From NCBI GenBank assembly GCA_019416285.1, contig DXXM01000003.1, forward strand, positions 1 through 64,000: a stretch of 64,000 nt of DNA. Direction: 5' to 3'. Below the pieces are notes generated by a model, which did not search any database, was not told the DNA's origin, and was given only the letters and a program-made list of their open reading frames with translations. A program made the translations under genes and the position numbers. The DNA is from Bacteroidales bacterium. GTDB taxonomy: Bacteria > Bacteroidota > Bacteroidia > Bacteroidales > Muribaculaceae. Positions 27,761 to 36,180 of this stretch are shown here, in pieces (within the stretch, counting starts at the first letter, position 1; the number at the start of each line of letters is the position of its first letter).

Positions 27761-28590
27761 ATCATTCTGCGTTTGGGGTTGAAGTTTTTGAGTCGTCGCG
27801 GCGAGAAGAAGTGATTGACAGGGCCGTGGCCATGGCCGGTGGTAATCCAGGAACCTTCTTCGAGAGCTCGGGTGACGTAGAGTTTGCCGAGTCTCACGGC
27901 ATCCGTCAATTCATTGCCGAGAGCGAGATATGACGCGATTGCCGAGGAGAGTGTGCAGCCCGTACCATGGGTGTTGCGCGTGTCGACGGCGTCGGCTCGC
28001 AGTTCGATTATCTCGTCCTCCCCCTCAAGGCTGAGGATGTCGATTTTGAAATCATTTCTGTCGGTGTCGCCACCTTTGATAAGTATATTGCGGCATCCTG
28101 CGGCACGCAGGCTTTCAATCTGTCGCTGCGGGTCTGTCTCGCCGGTGAGAGCGTGGACCTCTCGCTGGTTCGGAGTGACCAGCAGAGCCAACGGAAAGAT
28201 TTTTTTTACCATGACCTCCACGGCGTCATCTTCAAGCAGCACTGAGCCGGAAGTGGAAATCATGACAGGGTCGACAATCATATTCCCGGGTCGGTAGAAG
28301 TCAAGACGGTCGGCTACGGCACCGGCTACATCTGCGTTGCAGAGCATACCGACTTTCACAGCCATCGGAGGAATGTCGGTCATCACCATGTCAATCTGGT
28401 CGGCTATCACAGAGGGGGTAACGGGCATAATCGAGCGCACGCCCGTGGTATTCTGAGCTGTGATTGAGGTGATTGCTGACATGGCGTAGCAGCCTATAGC
28501 CGACATGGTCTTTATGTCGGCCTGTATGCCGGCGCCGCCTGAGCTGTCAGAACCGGCTATCGTGAGTGTGGGGAAATATGTTCTCATCAC
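27757..28590 (-). CDS. thiD: Hydroxymethylpyrimidine/phosphomethylpyrimidine kinase
   Basis: The 277-residue ribokinase-fold enzyme has the substrate loop AGSDSSGGAGIQADIKT and the anion-hole motif RNTHGTGCTLSSAIAS. It makes HMP-PP for ThiE. It is the first gene of the operon downstream of the TPP aptamer, but about 280 bases away from it. A short lysine/arginine-rich tail (SPRRLKNFNPKRRMI) extends past the usual end. Confidence 0.95.
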   Translation of the reverse strand: MMRTYFPTLTIAGSDSSGGAGIQADIKTMSAIGCYAMSAITSITAQNTTGVRSIMPVTPSVIADQIDMVMTDIPPMAVKVGMLCNADVAGAVADRLDFYRPGNMIVDPVMISTSGSVLLEDDAVEVMVKKIFPLALLVTPNQREVHALTGETDPQRQIESLRAAGCRNILIKGGDTDRNDFKIDILSLEGEDEIIELRADAVDTRNTHGTGCTLSSAIASYLALGNELTDAVRLGKLYVTRALEEGSWITTGHGHGPVNHFFSPRRLKNFNPKRRMI

Positions 28591-28593
28591 TTA

Positions 28594-28667
28594 GTTTAAT
28601 TCATAATTCATAATGCACAATTCATAATGCAATGCACAATGCACAATTCGCAGTTCGCAGTTCATAA
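28594..28667. repeat. AATTCATAATGCACAATTC word repeats upstream of thiD
   Basis: Short words (ATTCATAAT, GCACAATTC, AATGCACA, CGCAGTTCGCAGTTC) repeat in tandem directly before thiD, between it and the TPP aptamer. Similar filler is common in Bacteroidales intergenic DNA. The rest of 28668-28870 shows no gene. Confidence 0.6.
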
Positions 28668-28872
28668 TGTACATCATGATGCGCTATGTCTGTACACAAT
28701 ATTATGATGTACGGTTTATGTGCACACTGTCTTGTGCGTGGTATGCGAATTGACATACGGCGGCTATGACCGGAGTCACGGCAGCTGGATGGTGGGTGCG
28801 ACAAAGTGATGCGAGTGGAGTTATGGTGCCCTCCGCCTGTAGTGGCTGATATGCGGATGAGGACGTTTTTGC

Positions 28873-28950
28873 AATCCCTTCGGCGGTACTAACCGCATCA
28901 GGTTCAGAGGGTATCATCTCAGCGGCCCGATAGCAGGCGCGCACCCCTTT
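28873..28950 (-). promoter_or_regulatory. TPP (thi-box) riboswitch
   Basis: Read on the minus strand, the sequence has the thi-box landmarks in order: GGGGTGC, GCTGAGATGATACCCTC, GAACCTGATGCGGTTAGTACC and GCCGAAGGGA. These form the pyrimidine- and pyrophosphate-sensing arms. It should lower expression of the downstream thiD-S-tenI-E-G-C-H operon when thiamine pyrophosphate is plentiful. A promoter begins just upstream of it. Confidence 0.93.
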
Positions 28951-28957
28951 GTCGCCA

Positions 28958-28989
28958 CAAAGTTAAGTTTTTATCCGTTAAAAAACAAA
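28958..28989 (-). promoter_or_regulatory. Promoter of the thiamine operon
   Basis: On the minus strand TTTG (28989-28986) and TAACTTTG (28965-28958) are 20 bases apart. Transcription would start near 28951, exactly at the 5' edge of the TPP aptamer, which supports both calls. Confidence 0.7.
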
Positions 28990-29004
28990 TAAAAAATCCC
29001 GCCG

Positions 29005-29062
29005 CAAAATGAATTGCACCCCGGAAGTTCTGTGTCGGACTCTCGGAGTGCAGTTCATTTTG
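29005..29062 (-). terminator. Inverted repeat after the APC permease gene
   Basis: CAAAATGAATTGCACCCCG (29005-29023) and CGGAGTGCAGTTCATTTTG (29044-29062) pair with two mismatches. On the minus strand the hairpin is followed by a GC patch and then ATTTTTTATTTG. Probably the permease terminator, somewhat non-standard. Confidence 0.55.
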
Positions 29063-29104
29063 GTTTTCTTGCTGGATGTGGACAGAATATTGCGATGTGG
29101 TTTT

Positions 29105-30715
29105 TCAACTTTTGCCTTTGGCGTGGTTGGCGATGGCTTTGGTCTGGGCTTCTTCGGCTTCGTCTTCGGTGGGTTCGTAGCCTTCGGGCCAGTTGGAGAC
29201 CTGGTCGGGGCGACGGCCCTCAATCTGCCAGTTGAAGGGGTCGAAGTGGGCGTCGGGATTACGCCACGATGGTTTGCGGCATGCGTAGACCACAAGCGGT
29301 AGGGCGATGAATATGGCTACTCCGACGATGAGGATGCCGATGTAGACGACGGGGCTGCCGGTTGAAATCTGTGACGGCGGAATGAAGCTCAGAAGGAGTG
29401 CTGCGATGGCGCCGAGTATGCCGACGCCACATACGAGCCATTTTCCGAAATCGCCGCCGGGCACTCTGAATCCTCGTCTGACATTGGGTTCTGTGCGGCG
29501 CAGGCGGAGGAAGGCGCCGTAGATGATGAGCACCATGGTGAGGTAGATGATAGTGGCCATCTGCGACATTATCTGATAGGCTGATTCGACGGAGGGGAGG
29601 ACGATGATTATGAGGCTGAGGGCGGTGACCACCGCTCCGGCTATGATGAGGATGGGCTTGTTGACACCCTGGCGGTTGACTTTCTGAAGATTGCGGGGAA
29701 GGTAGCCTGACTGTGCGACTGCCATTACACCGGTCGACGGTCCATTGACGAGGGCGCTTACCTGTCCGAGCACACCGAACATGATGAAGGCGGCCATCAC
29801 ATTGCCGAGCCATCCGAGCCCGAAGCTATCCCACAGTTTATTGTAGGCAATAAGAAGCGCCTGGAGCAAATCGATGTTCTGTGTCGGAATCACCATGCTG
29901 ATGATGAGTGTGCCGAGGGCGTAGGCTGCCAGGATGACGATAATTGCCACAAATACTGCTCTCGGGAAGTCGCGGGCCGGATTTTTCATGTCATTGATAT
30001 GCACGGCTTGCATCTCCATGCCGCCGTAGAAAAGGAATATGGAGGCTGCGAGCACTATGGTGCTGAGGTGGCTGAAATTGGGGAAAAAGGGTATCTTTTC
30101 AAGTTCTATGGTATTGCCTGCGGTGAAATAAATGATGCCGAGTATCACGAGAATGATTGTCGGGATGATGGTGCCGAAGAGACCGCCGTAGGTACTCAGT
30201 TTATTGGCGGAGCGGGTGCCGCGGAAGGCGTTGAATGTGGCTCCCCAATAGAGGATGAAGGCTATGACAAGGGTGTAGATTTTGTTTGAGGCCAGTTGCT
30301 GGTCGAAACTTTCGGGCCAGAAGATATAAGCCAGTGACGCGGCGCCGAACATGAGCACCGTCGGGAACCAGATGATGATTGTCATCCATTCGAGAAACAT
30401 CGCCGTCCAGCCCCATCGCGGTCCGAAGGCTTCGGAGACCCAGCGGTAGAGACCGCCCGACTTGGTGTAGGTCGAGGCGAGTTCGGCGCAGACGAGCGAG
30501 AAGGGGAGAAGGAACACGATGGCTGCGAAAATGTAATAGAAAACGGACTGGATGCCGAATTTGGCTTCGGACGGCAGTCCGCGCAGGCTTAGAATAGACG
30601 TTATGATAAGAATGGCCATGGACATCATGGTGATGGTGCCTTTGGCCGTCGACAGTTGTTTTTTTCGCCCGGATTTTGTGATTTCGGGGACGGGATGGTT
30701 TTTATTAGTACCCAT
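29105..30715 (-). CDS. APC-family amino acid permease, GadC/glutamate-GABA antiporter-like
   Basis: The 536-residue inner-membrane transporter has about twelve helices. The N-terminal region (MMSMAILIITSILSLRGLP, FLLPFSLVCAELASTY, GGLYRWVSEAFG) and the GGMEMQAVHINDMKNPARDFPRA segment match the glutamate:GABA antiporter branch of the APC superfamily. The cytoplasmic C-terminal tail is long and hydrophilic, as in GadC where it acts as a pH plug. No glutamate decarboxylase or glutaminase is nearby, so the substrate is only suggested. Confidence 0.85.
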   Translation of the reverse strand: MGTNKNHPVPEITKSGRKKQLSTAKGTITMMSMAILIITSILSLRGLPSEAKFGIQSVFYYIFAAIVFLLPFSLVCAELASTYTKSGGLYRWVSEAFGPRWGWTAMFLEWMTIIIWFPTVLMFGAASLAYIFWPESFDQQLASNKIYTLVIAFILYWGATFNAFRGTRSANKLSTYGGLFGTIIPTIILVILGIIYFTAGNTIELEKIPFFPNFSHLSTIVLAASIFLFYGGMEMQAVHINDMKNPARDFPRAVFVAIIVILAAYALGTLIISMVIPTQNIDLLQALLIAYNKLWDSFGLGWLGNVMAAFIMFGVLGQVSALVNGPSTGVMAVAQSGYLPRNLQKVNRQGVNKPILIIAGAVVTALSLIIIVLPSVESAYQIMSQMATIIYLTMVLIIYGAFLRLRRTEPNVRRGFRVPGGDFGKWLVCGVGILGAIAALLLSFIPPSQISTGSPVVYIGILIVGVAIFIALPLVVYACRKPSWRNPDAHFDPFNWQIEGRRPDQVSNWPEGYEPTEDEAEEAQTKAIANHAKGKS

Positions 30716-30870
30716 GGTGAGAAAACGGTTGAAAAGATTGGAGTAAAAGGAGCTTTAATTGGAGTAAATAGTGTTTTTATATGTTGTATGTAAGTCATTT
30801 TCAAGCTGTTTGAAAGCCTGATTTATTGAATAACACGGCTTCGCCTGCTTCTGTTCGGTGAAGGGGTATG

Positions 30871-30909
30871 AAAAATGTCCGCACCCGGGACTGACGCTCG
30901 GATGCGGAC
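30871..30909 (-). terminator. Terminator of the DUF4861 gene
   Basis: On the minus strand GTCCGCA and TGCGGAC frame a hairpin with an inner CCG/CGG stem, followed by ATTTTT. It lies 24 bases past the DUF4861 stop and separates it from the permease gene. Confidence 0.7.
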
Positions 30910-30932
30910 GCTGATGGTTATCTTTATTCAGA

Positions 30933-32099
30933 TTAATGTCTGATTCGGATTTTCACAGGATTTTTTTTGTCGGCCTGCCATGAACGGAGGTGCTTGAACC
31001 AGTCGGCGGCCGAGTGGGGTGAGGCGGAGTCGCGGACGGCACCGGAGGTAAAGCTGTAGTTGATGCAGCCCTTGGCGTCAGGGCGCAGGATGGTGAGGTA
31101 GTTCACATCGTCCTCCTTGATGGAAACAAGATTGGCGGGTGAGACACAGAGACCGAGGCCTACCGTATCGGTGATGTCGGCCATGTTTTTGTCGGGGGTG
31201 TTGGTGCCCCAGCTTCCGGCGAGTCCCTCGGGGGTGATGAAGCCCTCGTTGTCGACCGCGAGTTTCTGGACTCCGGTGCAGAAGAGCGAGCCGACGGGAG
31301 CTCCTGTGAGGCGGATTTCCACGTCGTAGTCGCGGTGACGGTCATAGACGGTGTAGCGCTGACGCATTTCTATTGGTTTGCCGTTGTAGACCCAGCCACG
31401 GTCAGAAACCTCGATAATCGAGCGGACCGGGCCGGTGGTGACAACTCGCTGTGAGCGCGTAGCTACGGTGTCGATGGTGACTGGAGTGCCGTTCTGGTAT
31501 CCTCTGAATGAGGCGAGGGCCACGGATGTCCCGGCCCAGAGCACGTCGCGGCCATAGCCCTCTTCGAGCTGCTGGCGGGTGGTGTAGAAGCCTGTTTCCT
31601 CAAGTTCGAGGCGGGGAGTGTTTTTGGCGTAGAGGTCGACGCTCTGGCGGTTGTCCATGTAGACGCGGATGGCGTTGTAGAGCCCTTCCAATACGGCTCC
31701 GTGGCCGTAGATGCTGCTATACATCTGACGGTTGTCGGCGTCGCCCGGGAAGGCTATGGCCTGAATTTTGGGATGTTTCTTGTTTTTGTCGTTCAGGCGT
31801 ATATAGGCGTTGGTGCCCGGGGTGAAATCCGTATTGGCCTCAGTTGTCGAGAGATCGATTTTGATGGTTTCGGAGGCGTTGGGCTTGAGGTCGACGAGAA
31901 ACACGAGTTCGTCGGCGCGGCCGTCGTCGTTGAGGTCGTCAAGCTGCCAGGCGATTTCGGGATGGCCTTTGATGGTTACTGAGCGGATGTCTTTGCCGTC
32001 CTGTCCGACGGGGACTACTACGGGGACGGCTTCGCGTGACTGGCTGACCGGGTTGGTCAGGGTCACGGTGATGGATAATAATAGCGGAAGCGCGAGCAT
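30933..32099 (-). CDS. DUF4861 domain-containing exported protein
   Basis: The 388-residue protein has a short hydrophobic N-terminus (MLALPLLLSITVTL) likely to be a signal peptide. The body matches what I know of DUF4861: an early WQLDDLNDDGRADELVFLVDL, then YGHGAVLEGLYNAIRVYMDNRQSVDLYAK, and a C-terminal AADWFKHLRSWQADKKNPVKI. DUF4861 proteins often occur in pectin or rhamnogalacturonan loci; an L-rhamnose operon lies 6 kb away here. No catalytic residues can be named. Periplasmic role in sugar breakdown is inference. Confidence 0.75.
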   Translation of the reverse strand: MLALPLLLSITVTLTNPVSQSREAVPVVVPVGQDGKDIRSVTIKGHPEIAWQLDDLNDDGRADELVFLVDLKPNASETIKIDLSTTEANTDFTPGTNAYIRLNDKNKKHPKIQAIAFPGDADNRQMYSSIYGHGAVLEGLYNAIRVYMDNRQSVDLYAKNTPRLELEETGFYTTRQQLEEGYGRDVLWAGTSVALASFRGYQNGTPVTIDTVATRSQRVVTTGPVRSIIEVSDRGWVYNGKPIEMRQRYTVYDRHRDYDVEIRLTGAPVGSLFCTGVQKLAVDNEGFITPEGLAGSWGTNTPDKNMADITDTVGLGLCVSPANLVSIKEDDVNYLTILRPDAKGCINYSFTSGAVRDSASPHSAADWFKHLRSWQADKKNPVKIRIRH

Positions 32100-32103
32100 G
32101 GGT

Positions 32104-32158
32104 ATTGAGAGTTTAAAGTTTAAAGTTGAAAATTGAAAATTTAAAGTTTAAAGTTGAG
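32104..32158. repeat. TTTAAAGTTTAAAGTTGAAAA word repeats
   Basis: Tandem short words (TTTAAAGTT, GAAAATTG) directly upstream of the DUF4861 start. The complement of the word family found between ispG and ribD at 9856-9907. Confidence 0.6.
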
Positions 32159-32208
32159 GTTTTTATAGGTATAGAGCTTTTGAGGATGGTTTATAAAGGG
32201 ATATATTT

Positions 32209-32269
32209 AAGGCCGCGGGGCTTCCGGTGTCACCTTTAGGGATGGGGTGTGGAGAGTCCTCGCGGCCTT
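32209..32269. other. Hairpin downstream of the sigma factor gene
   Basis: AAGGCCGCG at 32209-32217 pairs with CGCGGCCTT at 32261-32269. On the minus strand it lies 37 bases past the sigma factor stop and is followed by AAATATAT rather than a U-run; on the plus strand it is followed by TTTTTTT after nine bases. Probably the transcript end of the sigma factor gene, but the polarity is ambiguous. Confidence 0.45.
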
Positions 32270-32305
32270 TAGTCAATTTTTTTGCCTTCGGTCAGGAGCG
32301 GTATC

Positions 32306-33166
32306 TTACTGTCCGAGATAGGCTTTGAGCAGGTGGCTCTTCTGCCCTTTGAGACGCCGGATTGCCTTTTCCTTAATCTGACGCACGCGTTCACGCGTGA
32401 GGTCGAATTTGGCGCCGATTTCCTCAAGGGTCATTTCCTGACAGCCGATTCCGAAGAACATCTTGAGGATTTCTCTTTCGCGGTCGTGGAGCTGCTTGAG
32501 AGCGCGTTCCACTTCTTTGGAGAGTGATTCCTGTGTCAGAGTGGCGTCGGCCATAGGCGAATCGTCGTTTGTGAGGACGTCGAGGAGGCTGTTGTCCTCA
32601 CCCTCTACGAAAGGAGCGTCGACAGAGATGTGGCGGCCGGAGACTTTGAGAGTGTCTGCGATTTTGTCGACCGGTACATCGAGTTTCTCAGCGAGCTCTT
32701 CGGGAGAGGGCCGGCGCTCGTTTTCCTGCTCGAATTTCGAGAGTGCCTTGCTGATTTTGTTGAGAGAGCCGACCTGATTCAGCGGCAGGCGGACGATGCG
32801 GCTCTGTTCGGCGAGTGCCTGGAGGATGGACTGGCGAATCCACCATACGGCATAGGAGATAAACTTGAAACCACGGGTCTCGTCAAACTTCTGTGCCGCT
32901 TTAATCAAGCCGAGATTGCCTTCGTTGATGAGGTCTGGCAGACTGAGACCCTGATTCTGGTACTGCTTTGCCACGGACACAACGAAGCGGAGGTTGGCAC
33001 GGACGAGCTTGTCGAGAGCTCTTTGATCTCCCTGGTGAATACGCTGTGCGAGCTCTACTTCCTCCTCGACGGAGATGAGCTCCTCACGGCCGATTTCCTG
33101 TAGGAATTTGTCGAGAGAGGCGCTTTCACGGTTGGTGATTGATTTTGTGATTTTTAATTGTCTCAT
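32306..33166 (-). CDS. rpoD: Primary sigma-70 factor of the Bacteroidota type (sigma-ABfr)
   Basis: The 286-residue sigma factor lacks region 1.1. Region 1.2 begins [16 protein letters not shown], region 2 holds [18 protein letters not shown] and [17 protein letters not shown], and region 4.2 holds [27 protein letters not shown]. This compact form is the housekeeping sigma of Bacteroidota and recognises the TAnnTTTG promoters seen throughout the window, including its own at 33193-33223. Confidence 0.93.
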   Translation of the reverse strand: MRQLKITKSITNRESASLDKFLQEIGREELISVEEEVELAQRIHQGDQRALDKLVRANLRFVVSVAKQYQNQGLSLPDLINEGNLGLIKAAQKFDETRGFKFISYAVWWIRQSILQALAEQSRIVRLPLNQVGSLNKISKALSKFEQENERRPSPEELAEKLDVPVDKIADTLKVSGRHISVDAPFVEGEDNSLLDVLTNDDSPMADATLTQESLSKEVERALKQLHDREREILKMFFGIGCQEMTLEEIGAKFDLTRERVRQIKEKAIRRLKGQKSHLLKAYLGQ

Positions 33167-33192
33167 GTTCTACTTGTAGCAGATAATTCGTG

Positions 33193-33223
33193 CAAAGGTA
33201 GTAATTTTCCGGCTTAATACAAA
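33193..33223 (-). promoter_or_regulatory. Promoter of the primary sigma factor gene
   Basis: On the minus strand TTTG (33223-33220) and TACCTTTG (33200-33193) are separated by 19 bases, a textbook Bacteroidota promoter. Transcription would start near 33186, 20 bases before the ATG. Confidence 0.7.
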
Positions 33224-33327
33224 ATTAAAAAATCATAAATGCTCGCGGGCCTGATATACAAGGTGGCGTGTCAGTCGAAAATTGCTCTTAAAGCACGCTT
33301 GGGGTGGGAAAAATGAAAAATATTTCG

Positions 33328-33335
33328 TAACTTTG
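33328..33335 (+). promoter_or_regulatory. -7 element upstream of the half glycogen synthase gene
   Basis: TAACTTTG at 33328-33335 matches the -7 consensus; no convincing TTTG lies at the usual distance upstream. The leader would be about 85 bases and contains a hairpin-prone segment (GAACCG to CGGTTC) ending at about 33406. Confidence 0.45.
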
Positions 33336-33427
33336 CAATCCAAATCACATAACAAAGAACCGACGCGCTGAGTTCGCCCCAAAAGCCTGTTTTGCAGCTC
33401 CGGTTCGCTAAGATTAACTAACCCTGC

Positions 33428-34252
33428 ATGGAGTCAAAAAAAGTATTATTCATCTCACAGGAAGTATCGCCCTATCTGCCTGACACCCCGATGTCAGTGC
33501 TCGGGCGGGATATTCCTCAAGGTATTCACGGCAAAGAATTTGAAGTGAGAACCTTCACACCCAAGTACGGCTGTATCAACGAGCGCCGTAACCAGCTTCA
33601 CGAGGTGATCCGCCTTTCGGGGATGAATCTGATTATCGACGACACTGACCATCCTCTGATTATCAAGGTCGCCACCCTTCTTCCCTCAAGGATGCAGGTC
33701 TATTTTATCGACAACGACGATTATTTCCAGCCGATGTCGGAAAAGGGACTGGAGACCGACCTCCTTCCCGCCGACAACGACGAGCGCATCATGTTTTTCA
33801 CCATGGGTGTGGCCGAGACCGTCAAGAAGCTCCGCTGGCCGCCGGCTGTCATACACTGCAGCGGCTGGGTGGCAGCCCTCGCGCCTCTGTATCTACGCCG
33901 CAAGTATGCCGACGACCCCACATTCCGCGACTCGAAAATCGTCTATGCCCTTCAGCCTGAGAAGTTCGAGGGTACTCTTGACGAGCGCTTCGCAGATAAG
34001 CTGCTCATGAACGACTTCACCCCCGACGACATTGCGGCCCTCGGCGGACAGCCCGTCGATTTCGCGGCTCTCAACCGCCTTGCAATGGAATATGCCGATG
34101 CCGTCATACAGGTGACTGCCGATGTTGATCCGGCACTCGTTGAATATGCCAAGGCTTCCGGAAAGCCGTTTCTGCCCTACGATGGCGAGGACGGACGCCC
34201 GGCCGCTTATACTGAATTTTACCGTACGCTTATCGGCGACGAAGAAGATTAA
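33428..34252 (+). CDS. Half-length glycogen/starch synthase-like protein (GT5 N-terminal domain only)
   Basis: The 274-residue protein matches only the N-terminal Rossmann domain of GT5 glycogen synthases (KKVLFISQEVSPYLPDTPM at the start; PAVIHCSGWVAALAPLYLR in the middle). The C-terminal GT-B half, which holds most of the ADP-glucose site, is absent, and there is no frameshifted remnant downstream: the next gene begins 17 bases later. Such half-length proteins are conserved in Bacteroidales, usually before a DUF4270 lipoprotein as here. It may be a regulatory or binding protein rather than an active synthase. Confidence 0.8.
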   Translation: MESKKVLFISQEVSPYLPDTPMSVLGRDIPQGIHGKEFEVRTFTPKYGCINERRNQLHEVIRLSGMNLIIDDTDHPLIIKVATLLPSRMQVYFIDNDDYFQPMSEKGLETDLLPADNDERIMFFTMGVAETVKKLRWPPAVIHCSGWVAALAPLYLRRKYADDPTFRDSKIVYALQPEKFEGTLDERFADKLLMNDFTPDDIAALGGQPVDFAALNRLAMEYADAVIQVTADVDPALVEYAKASGKPFLPYDGEDGRPAAYTEFYRTLIGDEED

Positions 34253-34269
34253 TCCCATAGACAGAATAA

Positions 34270-35673
34270 ATGAAGAAAACAGCTCTGTTCGCAGCAGGAC
34301 TCGTGGCACTCTCCGCCATGTCGTCGTGCGACGAGAACACTTCGACCGCCGGCGGAAGTCTCGTGCAGGACGAGGTCAAAATTATAATTGACAGCACTTT
34401 CACGGTGTCGGGCCGCGCGGTAATGAACGACCTTGTCCAGTCGCGCACCGTCCTCCAGCTTCTCGGACGCATTGACGCCGAGGGCTATGGCTCTCTCAGC
34501 AGCGATATAGTCTGTCAGTACATGCCGTCGGCCTACGTCGACACGGTGGGCGTCACACCCGAGACCATCGACTCCGTCAAGCTTGTCCTGACCATGTTTC
34601 AGAATGGCTTTGCCGGTGACTCCATCGTCCCGATGGGTGTCTCGGTCTATCCCCTCAACCGTCAGCTGACATCGCCCATCTACAGCGATTTCAATCCAAC
34701 GGAATACTATGACCACTCGGAGATGATAGGCTCGACCACCTATTCCGGCCTTATCGACGGCGCGGAGGGAGTGGCATCGGACGGTACGAATATCTACAAA
34801 GACATCTTCATCAGGCTCCCGCGTGAAATCGGTGTGAAGCTCTACAATCAGTTCAAGACAAGCCCTCAGACTTTCTCCACTCCCCAGGAGTTTGCCAAGT
34901 GGTTCCCGGGGCTCTACATCTCGAACTCTTTCGGATCGGGCCGAGTGACAAGAATCGTGAGCAATATGATTAATGTCTATTTCCGCTCCATCCAGCCTAT
35001 ACCAAACACCGACCCGCAGCGCGACACCGTGCTCCACGGCACAGGAACCTACATGGCGGTCACTCCCGAGATTATCACAAACAACAATATCGCCTACCGC
35101 ATGTCGGAGAAACTCCGCGAGCGTGCGTCGGAGGGTGAGGCCGTCATCGTCGGTCCTATCGGCTACGAGGTCGAGCTCAATTTCCCGGCAAGCGAAATCA
35201 TTTCGCGTTACAAAGCACAGAGCGGCGCGCTTTCAGTCATTAACTCCCTGTCGCTTTCGATTCCCGTCAGCGAGATTGAAAATGACTACGGCCTGACTCC
35301 TCCGCCTTACGTGCTTCTCGTCAAGAAAAAGGATAAGGAGAAATTTTTCTCCGGAACGCAGGTCAATGACAACATATCGTCGTTTTATGCCACATACGAT
35401 TCGACCAACAAGCGCTATGTGTTCTCGTCGATGCGCGATTATATCGTGGATGTCATGAGCAAGGACAAAATAACCGCCGACGATGAGGAATTTGTAATCT
35501 GCCCGGCGCTTGTGGCTTTCAATGTCAACAACAATCCATATTACGGTCAGACCACCACATCTACTGTAAACTCGATTACACCCTACGTCACCGAGCCCGT
35601 AATGGGTGTTCTCGATTTGAATAAGGCGAAAATCACCTTCACCTTCTCAAAGCAGACCCAGGGAGGCAAATAA
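34270..35673 (+). CDS. DUF4270 domain lipoprotein
   Basis: The 467-residue lipoprotein has its lipobox SAMSSC at the end of the signal peptide, followed by DENTS, an acidic stretch that may direct it to the outer surface. The body matches the DUF4270 family (early IIIDSTFTVSGRAV, LQLLGRIDAEGYGSLSSDIVCQY). Function unknown; it is consistently paired with the half-length glycogen synthase in Bacteroidales, 17 bases upstream here. Predicted largely beta. Confidence 0.82.
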   Translation: MKKTALFAAGLVALSAMSSCDENTSTAGGSLVQDEVKIIIDSTFTVSGRAVMNDLVQSRTVLQLLGRIDAEGYGSLSSDIVCQYMPSAYVDTVGVTPETIDSVKLVLTMFQNGFAGDSIVPMGVSVYPLNRQLTSPIYSDFNPTEYYDHSEMIGSTTYSGLIDGAEGVASDGTNIYKDIFIRLPREIGVKLYNQFKTSPQTFSTPQEFAKWFPGLYISNSFGSGRVTRIVSNMINVYFRSIQPIPNTDPQRDTVLHGTGTYMAVTPEIITNNNIAYRMSEKLRERASEGEAVIVGPIGYEVELNFPASEIISRYKAQSGALSVINSLSLSIPVSEIENDYGLTPPPYVLLVKKKDKEKFFSGTQVNDNISSFYATYDSTNKRYVFSSMRDYIVDVMSKDKITADDEEFVICPALVAFNVNNNPYYGQTTTSTVNSITPYVTEPVMGVLDLNKAKITFTFSKQTQGGK

Positions 35674-35816
35674 ACCTCCCGCACTGGGATGTCGGGCATT
35701 GAAATCCGCTCCGATTTCAGTTCTTAAAGAATAAGTACGCTTATTTTTAGCCGTTGTTGGAATCAGGTGTACTTAATTTTTAGCCCCTCGGAGGCCTGAG
35801 AATCGAAAAAAATATG

Positions 35817-35824
35817 TAACTTTG
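35817..35824 (+). promoter_or_regulatory. -7 element of the tRNA-Thr gene
   Basis: TAACTTTG at 35817-35824 would start transcription near 35831, about 95 bases before the tRNA. Upstream, two similar words (AAGTACGCTTATTTTTAGCC at 35733 and GTGTACTTAATTTTTAGCC at 35767) form an imperfect direct repeat of unknown meaning. Confidence 0.5.
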
Positions 35825-35924
35825 CAGTCGAAATCACCGGCAGGCGCCATCAGGATAATTCCGAGCTGGCCTTCAGGTAAACAACGCCACCACTGATTTC
35901 CGCATAAAACAAAGTTGAATCAAG

Positions 35925-35999
35925 CCGCAATAGCTCAGTTGGTAGAGCATTTCATTCGTAACGAAAAGGTCGCGGGTTCGAGCCCCGCTCGCGGCTCCA
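35925..35999 (+). tRNA. tRNA-Thr (anticodon CGT)
   Basis: The sequence folds as a cloverleaf: acceptor GCCGCAA with TCGCGGC, D-arm GCTC/GAGC, anticodon loop TTCGTAA giving CGT (reads ACG, Thr), T-arm GCGGG-TTCGAGC-CCCGC, then T73 and an encoded CCA. Two A-C mismatches occur, at 6-67 in the acceptor and 31-39 in the anticodon stem. A terminator follows at once. Confidence 0.9.
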
Positions 36000-36006
36000 G
36001 CAAAAA

Positions 36007-36045
36007 AGGCTGTCAATCTTTTGATTGACGGCCTTTCTTGTTTTT
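36007..36045 (+). terminator. Terminator of the tRNA-Thr transcript
   Basis: AGGCTGTCAATC pairs with GATTGACGGCCT around TTTT (one G-T-type imperfection) and is followed by TTCTTGTTTTT. Confidence 0.75.
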
Positions 36046-36180
36046 GACGGGTCCATGATTGCCAGATGAAAAATAAAAGGCATCCGGCGTGTGTGGTGCG
36101 GGGATGCCTTTGTGTGGAATTATCCTGTTGGTGAGGATTATTCTTGTGGATTGTCCTGTTGAGGATTGTCCTGTTGGGGA

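Noticed and set aside
28702..28944. An 80-codon minus-strand frame inside the TPP riboswitch leader
   Set aside because: It runs straight through the conserved aptamer; the structure explains the conservation better than a peptide.
33428..34252. Half glycogen synthase as a frameshifted pseudogene
   Set aside because: The frame ends cleanly, the downstream DNA encodes an intact DUF4270 protein, and the short form is known in Bacteroidales.
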